Both the position numbers and the translations under genes were made by a program. From NCBI RefSeq assembly GCF_000017165.1, contig NC_009634.1:696249-760248 (forward strand): 64,000 nt of DNA, read 5' to 3'. Positions 1 to 8,743 of the stretch are shown here, one piece after another. Numbering within the stretch: position 1 is the first letter of the stretch; each line of letters begins with the position of its first letter. The stretch is from Methanococcus vannielii SB (GTDB lineage Archaea > AGJL01 > Methanococci > Methanococcales > Methanococcaceae). Under the pieces are notes generated by a model. It had not been told where the DNA came from, ran no database searches, and worked only from the letters and a program-made list of their open reading frames with translations.

Positions 1-816
1 CTTTTTTGAAGCTTCAATAACCAAATCTAGCTTTTCAGTTGAAATTCCAAATTTTTTTAAAATTTCATGGTTTTCAACCATTAATTTTCCAAGTTCTTCT
101 TTTGAACGGTTATGTTTTACTTTTTCAATTATCGTCCCGATTTTTTTAAATAATTCCTCTTTTTGAGGATGTTCTGAAACTTCCCACACTAAATCTGCTG
201 TTTTTCTCGTTCTTTCTTCAACGTTAACAATTAAAAAATTACACGTTTTTATAAATTCACTGAGTTCTTTTGGCATTATTTTATAATTTCCAGCATAAAT
301 TTCAATCATTCCAGATAAGGTAATTGTTGCAGTGTCAGTTATACTTGCACGCCCTTGAATATCCTTTTCAACCGAATAAGCCATGTTAATTACTTCTTCA
401 TTTTTAAGGGAAATTCCATAAAAATTTGAAATTGAATTAATTGTTGTTACAACAACTGATGCCGAAGAACCAAGACCGCAGCTTACGGGAATTTCTGAAA
501 ATATTTTAAGTTTAAACGGAGTTATTGACGTTAAACCCTTAAATTCAATTAGGTAGTTTATTGCATACTTTGTAGCGCATAATACATACTTTAAAGAGGG
601 ACTGAAATTTGAAATATCTAATTCTTTAATTAATTTAGGAGCTATTTCAAAAATTTCATTTAAATCTGAAAGTTCAATTGTTATTGTTTCAAAATTACCT
701 TTAATTTCCCCTGTTGTTTTAAGATCTATTGCCATTGCAATTGCAGAATATCCATCTACAACCGCATGTTCCCCAAATAATATGACTTTTGAAGGTGTTT
801 TAACAGTTAATGTCAT
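1..816 (-). CDS. mvk: Mevalonate kinase (partial, C-terminus outside window)
   Basis: GHMP-family kinase that phosphorylates mevalonate, an early step toward the isoprenoid units of archaeal ether lipids. I translated the minus strand from the ATG at 816: it begins MTLTVKTPSKVILFGEHAVV, the usual N-terminus of the family. It carries the glycine-rich ATP loop GLGSSASVV near residue 113. The frame stays open to base 1 (272 codons), so the C-terminal end lies outside the window. It follows selB by only 8 bases and probably shares its transcript. The GHMP assignment is very secure. Mevalonate rather than another substrate follows from the GEHAVVDGYSA segment and overall resemblance. Confidence 0.9.
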   Translation of the reverse strand, partial: MTLTVKTPSKVILFGEHAVVDGYSAIAMAIDLKTTGEIKGNFETITIELSDLNEIFEIAPKLIKELDISNFSPSLKYVLCATKYAINYLIEFKGLTSITPFKLKIFSEIPVSCGLGSSASVVVTTINSISNFYGISLKNEEVINMAYSVEKDIQGRASITDTATITLSGMIEIYAGNYKIMPKELSEFIKTCNFLIVNVEERTRKTADLVWEVSEHPQKEELFKKIGTIIEKVKHNRSKEELGKLMVENHEILKKFGISTEKLDLVIEASKK

Positions 817-824
817 GTTTTTAC

Positions 825-2231
825 CTAACCCCACCTTCTAAGTCGTTTTAAATTTATTTTATCACGATTTTCAACATTTCCATTAAAGTCCGCCATTAAA
901 AGTCCTTTTGTTCCAAAAGTGCTTTTTATTTTCCCAACAATATCTTTTCCAACAATTGAAATCTCTTCACCAATTAATTTTTCAGCAGCGACTTTTGATT
1001 CGGAAAGTCCTTCAATTACGGTTCTTCCCTTGTCTACTTTAATATTTCCTTCTTTTAAAACTTCCTTTTTAATATTTAAGTCTTTTATAGGTTTAAATTC
1101 TTCAATTACGCCATGACCGCAGATTCTTAGTGTTGTTGGTGGAAGGTCAAGCCTCGTAATTAAAACCCTATCGCCAAATTCTGCTAAAACTTTTTCTTCA
1201 AGTTCAAACGCACAATAGCATTCATTTCCAGAAACTACTTCATCTAAAATAACATTTTCAGTATAATTTCTAAAATCTACCTTTTTAAAAGGCACAATTA
1301 CTGCTGGAACAATTAACATTCCCACATTTAAGTGAACCTTCATTTTAGGCGTTAAATTGTATTTAAATATATCTGAAACCCTTATTTTAGCAACAATTTT
1401 ATTAACTGCCTGTAATTTAGTATCTTTTGAAGTTAATATACATCCTCGATAGATTTGTTTTGAGTCCACCCCTTGAATTGCCATCCCAACTCGATCACCT
1501 GCTTTTGCAAAAGTTACACTTTCTTTAAAACATTGTATACTCCTTACTTTTGCACCGATATTTATTGGAATTATCCTCAATTCATCCCCTATTTTAACAG
1601 TTCCCTTAATTATAGTCCCCGTTACAACGGTTCCTGCACCTTTTATAGGAAATGCATGGTCTATTGGCATTTTAAAATAGCTATCTGTTTTTCTAACTAT
1701 TTCCATATCATTTAACGTTTTAAAAATCGTGTTTTTAAGTTCAGAAATTCCAAAATCAGTCTTTGCAGAAATTGGGATTATTAAACTTTCTTTAAGATTT
1801 TTAGTTGACTTAAGTATGGTTTGCATAAACAGCTTTGTCCTATTAATTTCATCAGGATTTGCATTATCAACCTTTGTCATTACCACTATTGTTGGAATGT
1901 TGAAGTGGTCTAAAATAAGCATGTGTTCCCCAGTTTGCGTTTTTGGGCCCTCTTTTGCATCTACAACAATTAATGCTAGGTCAATTATATCTGCAGCACT
2001 AACTACTGCCCTAATCAAATCTGCATGTCCTGGAGAATCTACAAGAGTTACACGATAATTTTCAAGCTTAAAAGAAGAAAATCCAATATCTATAGTAATT
2101 CCACGTTTTTGAGATTCCGGAAGCTTATCAAGTGCTGATGTTGATGCAATTTCAGTTAAAACTTTTGAAAGTGTTGTCTTTCCATGATCAATATGTCCAA
2201 AAATACCCAAATTAATATTTATAAAATCCAT
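825..2231 (-). CDS. selB: Selenocysteine-specific elongation factor SelB
   Basis: GTPase that brings selenocysteyl-tRNA to the ribosome at UGA codons marked by a SECIS element. The 468-residue protein has the G1 loop GHIDHGKT at residues 12-19, then RGITID, DSPGH and TKVD, followed by EF-Tu-like beta-barrel domains and a short basic C-terminal domain ending LRRWG. That layout fits archaeal SelB rather than EF-1alpha (encoded separately at 35067) or aIF2-gamma. It is divergent from a hydrogenase-maturation protease gene and lies just upstream of mevalonate kinase. A Sec-encoding target, fruA, lies at 46692 in the same window, which supports the call. Confidence 0.93.
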   Translation of the reverse strand: MDFININLGIFGHIDHGKTTLSKVLTEIASTSALDKLPESQKRGITIDIGFSSFKLENYRVTLVDSPGHADLIRAVVSAADIIDLALIVVDAKEGPKTQTGEHMLILDHFNIPTIVVMTKVDNANPDEINRTKLFMQTILKSTKNLKESLIIPISAKTDFGISELKNTIFKTLNDMEIVRKTDSYFKMPIDHAFPIKGAGTVVTGTIIKGTVKIGDELRIIPINIGAKVRSIQCFKESVTFAKAGDRVGMAIQGVDSKQIYRGCILTSKDTKLQAVNKIVAKIRVSDIFKYNLTPKMKVHLNVGMLIVPAVIVPFKKVDFRNYTENVILDEVVSGNECYCAFELEEKVLAEFGDRVLITRLDLPPTTLRICGHGVIEEFKPIKDLNIKKEVLKEGNIKVDKGRTVIEGLSESKVAAEKLIGEEISIVGKDIVGKIKSTFGTKGLLMADFNGNVENRDKINLKRLRRWG

Positions 2232-2282
2232 GTCATTCTACCCTTTTTTATTCTAAAGTTTATGTATTCTTAGCTCCCTAGA

Positions 2283-2292
2283 CTATATATTA
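2283..2292 (+). promoter_or_regulatory. Putative TATA box for the maturation protease gene
   Basis: The 114-base gap between divergent selB and the protease gene holds CTATATATTA, about 54-63 bases before the ATG. It fits an archaeal TATA box with a short leader. No clear purine-rich BRE precedes it, so this is an inference from composition and position. Confidence 0.35.
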
Positions 2293-2345
2293 TATTAAGT
2301 ATAAAAAGGATTAAACAAAGTAAAAGTCATTATTGGTGGTTAAAT

Positions 2346-2828
2346 ATGATGCCTGATTCCCTAAAATACGAAATTTTAGTATTTGGTTGCGGTAATGTAA
2401 TATTTGCAGACGACGGGTTTGGATATGAAGTTATTTCAAGGCTTGAAAAAATGGAGCTGCCTAAAAACGTTGGTTTAATTGATGCAGGAACTGGGGCTCC
2501 ATTTTATTTAATGTCATTAATGGATGAAAGCTGTATTACTAAAAAAATCATTATAGTCGATATTATAGATTTTAAATTGCCCCCCGGTACCTTAAAAATT
2601 TTATCGATTAACGATCTTTCAAAAATAAAAAAATACACTTTTGATGCACACGATATGCCCCTTTCTAATTACCTAATTAAAGCTAAAAATGCTGGAATGG
2701 ATGTTGTAATTGTTGGATGCCAAGCAAAAAGAGTAACTACCCCAGATATTGAAGTAGGGCTAACTAAAGAAGTTAAAGACTCTCTTGATGATGCAGTTAA
2801 ACTTGTTCTTCAAGAACTTTCTAGGTAA
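2346..2828 (+). CDS. Orphan F420-hydrogenase-type maturation protease (FrhD/FruD-like)
   Basis: Predicted endopeptidase that trims the C-terminus of a [NiFe]-hydrogenase large subunit after nickel insertion. The 160-residue protein has the family signatures: GCGNVIFADDGFG near the N-terminus, LIDAGTGAP, IIIVDIIDF and DAHDMPLS, plus the late VIGCQ-like segment (VIVGCQ). It is clearly a paralogue of FruD at 48029, with matching motifs throughout, but no hydrogenase subunit gene sits next to it. Its target may be a Se-free F420 hydrogenase encoded elsewhere, which is inference. Start: ATGATG after GGTGGT, so the ATG at 2349 is equally possible. Confidence 0.82.
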   Translation: MMPDSLKYEILVFGCGNVIFADDGFGYEVISRLEKMELPKNVGLIDAGTGAPFYLMSLMDESCITKKIIIVDIIDFKLPPGTLKILSINDLSKIKKYTFDAHDMPLSNYLIKAKNAGMDVVIVGCQAKRVTTPDIEVGLTKEVKDSLDDAVKLVLQELSR

Positions 2829-2898
2829 TTTTTTCAATACTTATTTTAACTATTTATAAAATAGTTTACTTGTAAGTTTTTTGAATGGGGGAAACTTA

Positions 2899-3099
2899 AT
2901 GAAATGTTACATCATACGCCTATTTTTTACAGGAGATAAAGAAGTAGTTAAAACTGAAATCATAAATGCAGAAAATCCTTTTGAAGCAAAAGATATTGTT
3001 ATAAAAAAATATGGTGGCAAAATTATTCCAAAAATTAAAGGGAAGACTTTTGAAATTCTTTCAAAAATTGAAATAGTATCGTATAACACTATTAATTGA
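2899..3099 (+). CDS. Small conserved-looking hypothetical protein
   Basis: I do not recognise this 66-residue protein. The chosen ATG follows a GGGGG ribosome binding site at about 2887-2891; an upstream in-frame TTG at 2881 would place that site inside the gene. It starts MKCYIIRLFF and alternates beta-like strands with a charged helix (NPFEAKDIVIKKYGG). That suggests a small alpha/beta fold with no membrane segment or metal motif. It lies 70 bases after the maturation protease and could be co-transcribed. Good Shine-Dalgarno spacing and a normal Methanococcus codon pattern support a real gene. Confidence 0.6.
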   Translation: MKCYIIRLFFTGDKEVVKTEIINAENPFEAKDIVIKKYGGKIIPKIKGKTFEILSKIEIVSYNTIN

Positions 3100-3138
3100 C
3101 TTTTTCATAAAAGTACAAATAATTTAAATTTATCGAAT

Positions 3139-3168
3139 AATTTAATTTAATTTAATTTAATTTAATTT
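3139..3168. repeat. AATTT pentanucleotide tandem repeat, six copies
   Basis: Six perfect AATTT units run through the 3' end of the methyltransferase gene. Its minus-strand stop codon (3157-3159) lies inside the array, with the last copies coding and the rest downstream. Changes in copy number on the downstream side would leave the protein unchanged. A shorter run of the same unit occurs at about 16793-16808. Confidence 0.85.
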
Positions 3169-3963
3169 ATCTACCTTCACGGCCATTAGTATGTGACGTA
3201 TTCTTTTTCCAGTTTTTATAGTGGATTTTTCAAGAGCCATTCCAAGCTCTAAAATTTTATCCTCAACAAGTTTTCGCCGTTCATAGGGTTTTTCTGGAAA
3301 CATTATTGCAATAGCTCCGTTTTCATTTAAAAAATTCATTCCTTCTTCGATAATTTTTTCCGAAAACGTCTCACCATACTTTCCACCACCAATGAGCTCG
3401 ATTTCATTTGCATAGGCCCCTCCAAAGCTTTTTTTTGATGCAACCGAGTTTTCTGCATAGTAAGGAGGGTAAGATATTATTAAATCAAACTTTTTGCCAG
3501 TTAATTCAGCTATACCTTCAATTATTTTTCCTTTTGAATTTAATAGGTCTATTTCATTAGATAACTTATTTTTACATATATTTTCCATTGCAATATCTAA
3601 ATATTCGTTTAAAGTATCTGTTGCAGTGCATCTTGAATTAAAATACTTTGCAATCATTATTGAAAGAATTCCAGAGCCCGTTCCGATTTCTAAAACGCTT
3701 TTTATACCTTGTTTTTTTATAAAAACCTCGTTTATAAAAAGATATCGATTTATTGGAGTGGGAATAAGCGCATCTTCATGAAAATCCATATCTAATCCAA
3801 AAACCCCTTTTAATATAGCAATATTATATTCTTTCATTGCCTCTTTATTTTTAAAATCTATTTTGGGTTTTTCAAACTTATAATGTACATAATCAAGCAA
3901 TTTTTTATTTACATTAATTGCATCTTCAATTTTTAATCCCAAATCGTTTAAATCCAGCTTCAT
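3157..3963 (-). CDS. METTL16/RlmF-like SAM-dependent methyltransferase
   Basis: Predicted Rossmann-fold methyltransferase. The 268-residue protein has the SAM-binding loop VLEIGTGSGILSI at about residues 90-102. It also has the catalytic tetrapeptide YPPY (in IISYPPYYAENS), the variant of NPPF/NPPY seen in N6-adenine methyltransferases. The segment after it, SFGGAYANEIELIGGG, is the hallmark of the RlmF/METTL16 (DUF890) group, known for m6A in rRNA or U6 snRNA. The archaeal substrate is not evident from sequence. The gene converges on the small gene at 2899 and diverges from mre11 across about 130 bases. The family is clear; the substrate is inference. Confidence 0.8.
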   Translation of the reverse strand: MKLDLNDLGLKIEDAINVNKKLLDYVHYKFEKPKIDFKNKEAMKEYNIAILKGVFGLDMDFHEDALIPTPINRYLFINEVFIKKQGIKSVLEIGTGSGILSIMIAKYFNSRCTATDTLNEYLDIAMENICKNKLSNEIDLLNSKGKIIEGIAELTGKKFDLIISYPPYYAENSVASKKSFGGAYANEIELIGGGKYGETFSEKIIEEGMNFLNENGAIAIMFPEKPYERRKLVEDKILELGMALEKSTIKTGKRIRHILMAVKVDKLN

Positions 3964-4091
3964 ATTTTCACATTTATTTTAAAAGTGATTATCAAACAAG
4001 TATAAAAAAATATTTAATGAACGATTACAAAAGATAATTAAAAATACACTAAAACATGTTTTGTTTTGATTAGTATTTCTGGAGCGATATT

Positions 4092-5219
4092 ATGCAGTTC
4101 ATTCATTTATCAGATAGTCATCTTGGATACCGCCAATATAATCTTGATGAACGGGAAAATGATATTTATGAATCATTTATGGAATGTATTGACAAAATTA
4201 TCGAAATAAAACCAGACTTTGTAATCCACAGTGGCGACCTTTTTGAAAGTCCACAGCCTTCAGTAAATGCTCTTAGAACTGCAATTGAAGGCTTTTTGAA
4301 ATTAAAAGAAAAAAATATACCGATATATTTAATACATGGAAACCACGACATTCCAAAAAGCCAACAAAAGGGTAGGCCTTTTGGAATCTTAAAAAAAATT
4401 GTAGGAAGTAGCTTGAAAACTTTTTTAAGGGAAAAAAGCCATGTTTTTAAAGACAGCGTATTTATTGGAGGAATAGAATACGCCCCTCAAAATAAAATTC
4501 AAAAAAGCCACGAAGACATTCAAAAAATTATTTTAGATTCAAAAAATTATCATAAAAAAATATTGCTTTTTCACCAGAGTGTAACCCCATTCATGCCTCA
4601 AAGTTTTGAACTGCAGATTACTGACTTTCCAACAGATTTTAATTACTTTGCAGGTGGCCATATCCATCAACGGGCATTAAAACCAGTAAATGACGGAAAT
4701 TCAGTATTTTCTTATGCTGGTTCAACTGAAATAATGTCAGTTAGCGAAGTTTCTAATTATAAAAAACATAAAAAAGGTTTTTATCTTGGAGATTTAAGCA
4801 GGGACTTTGATATAAATTCCGTTGAAAAAATAGATACAGAATGTAGGAACTTTTTAACTGATAAAAAAATAGAAAATGAAAAAGACCTTAAAGAACTAAT
4901 TTTAGAGCTTAAAAGTTTTGAAAATAATTTAAAAAAACCAATATTATACTGTAATGTTTCTGAAAATATATTTAATACATCTTTAGAAGAATTAAAAAGT
5001 CTGGTTCTTTACAGTAGATTTAATAAGATTGACGAAGAAGGTTTTGAATCCATTTCATTTAATGAAAATAATATTGAAGAGGTATTTCAAGAATACGTTA
5101 AGCAAAAAGAAATGCCTGTTGATTTCGTATATCAACTCTACAAAAAATTGCTTGAAAGCGAAAAAGAGTGCATCGAGTATACTGATAATTATTTTAACAA
5201 TCATTACAGGGGGCAGTAA
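4092..5219 (+). CDS. mre11: DNA double-strand break repair nuclease Mre11
   Basis: Manganese-dependent nuclease that processes DNA double-strand breaks with Rad50. The 375-residue protein has the calcineurin-like phosphoesterase motifs in order: DSHLG (Asp8, His10), HSGDLFES (Asp49), HGNHD (Asn84, His85) and AGGHIHQR. A C-terminal helical tail is where Rad50 docks in known Mre11 proteins. The ATG follows a GGAG-type site. The gene is 3 bases from rad50 (stop TAA, then ATG), so the two are translationally coupled. The upstream 130 bases contain a 12-base palindrome AAAACATGTTTT at 4051-4062. Confidence 0.95.
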   Translation: MQFIHLSDSHLGYRQYNLDERENDIYESFMECIDKIIEIKPDFVIHSGDLFESPQPSVNALRTAIEGFLKLKEKNIPIYLIHGNHDIPKSQQKGRPFGILKKIVGSSLKTFLREKSHVFKDSVFIGGIEYAPQNKIQKSHEDIQKIILDSKNYHKKILLFHQSVTPFMPQSFELQITDFPTDFNYFAGGHIHQRALKPVNDGNSVFSYAGSTEIMSVSEVSNYKKHKKGFYLGDLSRDFDINSVEKIDTECRNFLTDKKIENEKDLKELILELKSFENNLKKPILYCNVSENIFNTSLEELKSLVLYSRFNKIDEEGFESISFNENNIEEVFQEYVKQKEMPVDFVYQLYKKLLESEKECIEYTDNYFNNHYRGQ

Positions 5220-5222
5220 TTA

Positions 5223-8200
5223 ATGATAATTAAAAGTATCAAGATTGAAAACTTTAAAAGCCATAGAAATACTAAACTACAGCTCAATAAAGGGATAACG
5301 ACAATAATTGGACATAATGGCAGCGGAAAATCCTCTATTTTTCAGGCCATGAACTTTGCACTATTTTCTCCCCGAGGTGCAAACTTTAAAATAGATAATA
5401 TGATGCAAAAAGGCTCTAAATCGTTTTCAATAGAGTTAGAATTTGAAATACGAGGTAATTCATATTTGGTAAAAAGAAAAAGGTACCAAAATAAAACTGA
5501 AGATAAATTATACATCAATGGTATTTTAAACGTAGAATCATCATCTGAGGTTAATAAAAAGATTGAAGAAATATTGGAACTTGATAACAGCATATTTTCA
5601 AATGCAGTGTATATAAAACAGGGCGAAATTGCAAATTTAATACAGATGACGTCTGGAGATAGAAAAGAAGTCATTGGAAAACTCCTTGGAATTGAAAGAT
5701 ATGAAAAAGTCTATGAAAAGATAAATATTATTAAAAAAGCTTACGAAGAAAGACTTTTTGAAATTAATGGGGAACTTAAACAAGAAATCGAAGTAACTAA
5801 TTTACTGGAAAAGCTAAATTTAGAGATATTAAGACTTGAAACGCTAAAAAAAGAAATTAATAACGAAATTATAAATTTAGAAAATATTAAAGTTGAAAAA
5901 AATAACGAATTAACTGAATTTAACCAAAAATTTATAAAAATTACTAAATTAAGGGAAGATTTACAAGAAAATATTTCAGAAATTAAAAATATTTCATTGG
6001 AACTTCAAAATCTTGAAAATTCATTAAAATCTGTTGACTATGAATCCTTAAAACTTGAAAACAACCAAGAAAACTATTTTAAGTATTTAAAAGTTGAATC
6101 AAGAATAAAAGAACTTTCAGAAAAAATAAAAAGTCATAAATTAGAATACGATGCATTTCAGAAATTAAAATTAAAAGAAGAATCATTAAGCATGGAAATT
6201 TTGGAAATAGGTAAAAAAATAAATGAATACAGTTTTCAGGAATCATTTAAGGATCTAAATTTAAACGAAGTTCAAATTTTGAAAAATATTAACAACAAAG
6301 ATTTAAAAAGTCATTCTATAGAAGACCTTAAAAAATATTTAGTGATATTAAACGAAGAAATTTTAAAACTTGATTTTATTAAAGAAAAGATTTCGGAACT
6401 TGAATTTGTTGAAAAACAAATTTTGGAAATAAACAATCAAAAAAAGCTGAAAAAAGAGTTTGAAATTGATTCGAAAAATTACGATATTGCAGTTGAAAAA
6501 ATTTCAGAACTAAATTTGAAAAAAAATCAGTATGCAAATAGCTTAAAAGAAAAAATAGAACTTGAAAAACGTTTAAATATAGAAAATAATGAAAAAATGC
6601 AATTAAACAAATCATTGAAAGAATTTATGGATATTGAATTAAAGATAAACCTTGAAAAAAATACTAAAGATAAGTACGACCAGATCTGTGAAAAAATATC
6701 AAAATTGACTGAAGTTATAGCTGGAAATGAAATTGTTTTAAAAAACAGTTTAGTATCTAAAGCCGAACTTGAAAAAACAGTGGATGAATGTAACATCTGT
6801 AAATCCAAAATAACCAACGACAAAAAGCAGGAACTACTTTTAGCTTATGAATTAGAACAGGAAAATCTTGAAAAGGTAATTGAAAGTCTTAAAAATCAGG
6901 TTGAAATATTAAATCGGAAAAAAGAAATTTTAAATAGCGAATTAAAAATAATTAATGGATTAAAACCCAAATATGGAGAACTCTTAGAAAAGAAAAATTC
7001 TATTTTAAAGGTTGAAAATTCAATTAACGAGCTTGAGTTAAAATTAACGGACATGAAAAAAAATTTATGTGAATACGAAGTGATTAAAAGTGAACTTAGC
7101 AATTACGAATTACAAAAATCGAGATTAAAAGAAATTAACAATAAATACCAGTACTGCATTCAATTTTTAAATAATATTGATGAAAACAACGTTTTAACTA
7201 CCCAATCAGAACTTTTAAAGGTCATTGGGGATTATGATGTTTTAAAAATTCAGTTAATGAAAAAAGACCTTGAAACGTTAAAAGATAACTTAAAAGAGAT
7301 ACTTCAAAATTTAGAACGGGAAAAAGTGTTAAATTTTGAACTAACAAACGTAAAAAATAATATTTATTCAAAATTAGGGCTTGTTGAACAATATTTAGAA
7401 TGGGAAACTGAAAAATCGAATTTAGAAGTGGAATTATCGATGCATAAAAAATATTATGAGGAATTTATGGAAAGCATGGCTGTTTTAAAAAGCCATTCTA
7501 AGGCATATTCTATCGAAATTACCAAATTAAATGACTACTTAAGAGAAAAAACTTTTGAAAAATATTCAGTTTTAACTAAAAAAAATACGTTAAGAAATAA
7601 ACTTATAAATGATATTCAAGAAATAAACTATAATGAAGAACGCCATAAAGAATTAAACATTTATTTTGAAAATATTCTAAAAGAATTACACGAATTTTCA
7701 AAAAAGTTCGAAAGAATTAGTTCTGAATTAACAGTCAAAAAAGAAAATTCCGAGAGTCTTAATAAAAAAATAAAAGAACTTGCACTAAAAAAGGAAGAAA
7801 AACAAAAAATTGAATCGTTTAAAGAATATCTTGAAAAGATTAGGAGAGAAGTATTTTCAAAAGATGGTTTTCAAAAATATTTAAGAGAAAAATACATTCC
7901 ACTAATTCAAAGACATGCTAATCAAATTTTTCAGGAATTCGAACTTCCCTATTCACATATACAGTTAAAAGAGGATTACAGCTTAATTGTTGACGGCCTT
8001 CCAGTAGAAACGTTAAGTGGGGGCGAACAGATTGCAGTTTCACTTGCACTTAGACTTGGAATTTCAAAAGCCGTTTGTAATAATATTGAATGCATTATTT
8101 TAGATGAACCTACTGCATATCTTGACGAAGAACGGCGTAAAAATTTGTTAAATATATTTAGAAATATAAAAACAATAAGTCAAATGGCAATAATTACACA

Positions 8201-8282
8201 TCACCAAGAGTTAGAACAGATTGCAGACAATATACTTACAGTTCGAAAAATTGGCGAAATATCAAAAGTAACTTTAGAGTAG
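5223..8282 (+). CDS. rad50: DNA repair ATPase Rad50
   Basis: SMC-like ATPase that clamps and tethers DNA ends with Mre11. The 1019 residues read as an N-terminal ATPase half with Walker A GHNGSGKSS (30-38), then a long coiled coil rich in Glu, Lys, Leu and Ile. A zinc hook CNIC lies at residues 523-526, followed by the returning coil. The C-terminal half has the ABC signature LSGGEQ near 931 and Walker B CIILDEPTAYLDEE near 957-970. All motifs needed for ATP-dependent dimerisation are present. It is directly coupled to mre11 and followed after 7 bases by a PIN-domain gene. Confidence 0.96.
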   Translation: MIIKSIKIENFKSHRNTKLQLNKGITTIIGHNGSGKSSIFQAMNFALFSPRGANFKIDNMMQKGSKSFSIELEFEIRGNSYLVKRKRYQNKTEDKLYINGILNVESSSEVNKKIEEILELDNSIFSNAVYIKQGEIANLIQMTSGDRKEVIGKLLGIERYEKVYEKINIIKKAYEERLFEINGELKQEIEVTNLLEKLNLEILRLETLKKEINNEIINLENIKVEKNNELTEFNQKFIKITKLREDLQENISEIKNISLELQNLENSLKSVDYESLKLENNQENYFKYLKVESRIKELSEKIKSHKLEYDAFQKLKLKEESLSMEILEIGKKINEYSFQESFKDLNLNEVQILKNINNKDLKSHSIEDLKKYLVILNEEILKLDFIKEKISELEFVEKQILEINNQKKLKKEFEIDSKNYDIAVEKISELNLKKNQYANSLKEKIELEKRLNIENNEKMQLNKSLKEFMDIELKINLEKNTKDKYDQICEKISKLTEVIAGNEIVLKNSLVSKAELEKTVDECNICKSKITNDKKQELLLAYELEQENLEKVIESLKNQVEILNRKKEILNSELKIINGLKPKYGELLEKKNSILKVENSINELELKLTDMKKNLCEYEVIKSELSNYELQKSRLKEINNKYQYCIQFLNNIDENNVLTTQSELLKVIGDYDVLKIQLMKKDLETLKDNLKEILQNLEREKVLNFELTNVKNNIYSKLGLVEQYLEWETEKSNLEVELSMHKKYYEEFMESMAVLKSHSKAYSIEITKLNDYLREKTFEKYSVLTKKNTLRNKLINDIQEINYNEERHKELNIYFENILKELHEFSKKFERISSELTVKKENSESLNKKIKELALKKEEKQKIESFKEYLEKIRREVFSKDGFQKYLREKYIPLIQRHANQIFQEFELPYSHIQLKEDYSLIVDGLPVETLSGGEQIAVSLALRLGISKAVCNNIECIILDEPTAYLDEERRKNLLNIFRNIKTISQMAIITHHQELEQIADNILTVRKIGEISKVTLE

Positions 8283-8289
8283 ATAGTTA

Positions 8290-8685
8290 ATGTATAAAGT
8301 AATCCCCGACACAAATTTTTTAATATACAGTTTTAAACACTGCATAAACTTTGAACATGAGCTAAGAAGTGTTTTAGATGTAAATTACAAATTATGTATG
8401 CTAAAATGTGTAGTAGACGAACTTGAAAAATTAAAGATGGAATTTAAAGGAAAAGAAAAATTATCCGTTAATTTAGCAATTAAATTTGCCAAAAATCATG
8501 AGATAATAGAATATAATACTGGAAAATATGCAGACGATATTATTTTAAACTATTCTAAAGAAAATAAAAGCGTTATAATATGTACGAATGATAAAAAGCT
8601 AAAAAGAGACGTTATGGATCATGGAATTCCAATAGTTTTAATAAAGCAAAAAACGCATTTTGAGTTTCAAGGATATCTAATATAA
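8290..8685 (+). CDS. Fcf1/FAF1-like PIN-domain protein
   Basis: Predicted metal-dependent RNase fold. The 131-residue protein begins VIPDTNFLIYSF, carrying the first catalytic Asp of PIN domains. It continues with VVDELEKL (acidic residue 2) and ends with ICTNDKKLKRDV (acidic residues 3/4), the order typical of the archaeal proteins related to eukaryotic rRNA-processing factors Fcf1/Utp24. It sits 7 bases after rad50, giving a three-gene mre11-rad50-PIN operon. Genes usually found with archaeal mre11-rad50 are herA and nurA; neither is here. It could act in rRNA maturation or be a nuclease partner in repair. No antitoxin gene is adjacent, which argues against a VapC toxin. Confidence 0.78.
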   Translation: MYKVIPDTNFLIYSFKHCINFEHELRSVLDVNYKLCMLKCVVDELEKLKMEFKGKEKLSVNLAIKFAKNHEIIEYNTGKYADDIILNYSKENKSVIICTNDKKLKRDVMDHGIPIVLIKQKTHFEFQGYLI

Positions 8686-8743
8686 CTTTAAAAATTTAAA
8701 AATGTAATAAATTTTTAAATAGTTTATATGGCAATTTATAAGA

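Noticed and set aside
1473-1715. Plus-strand frame of about 80 codons inside selB, and other antisense frames inside core genes
   Set aside because: They are shadows of real genes and carry no family motifs or binding sites.
8290-8685. VapC toxin of a toxin-antitoxin pair
   Set aside because: No antitoxin gene is adjacent and the sequence fits the Fcf1-like PIN group.
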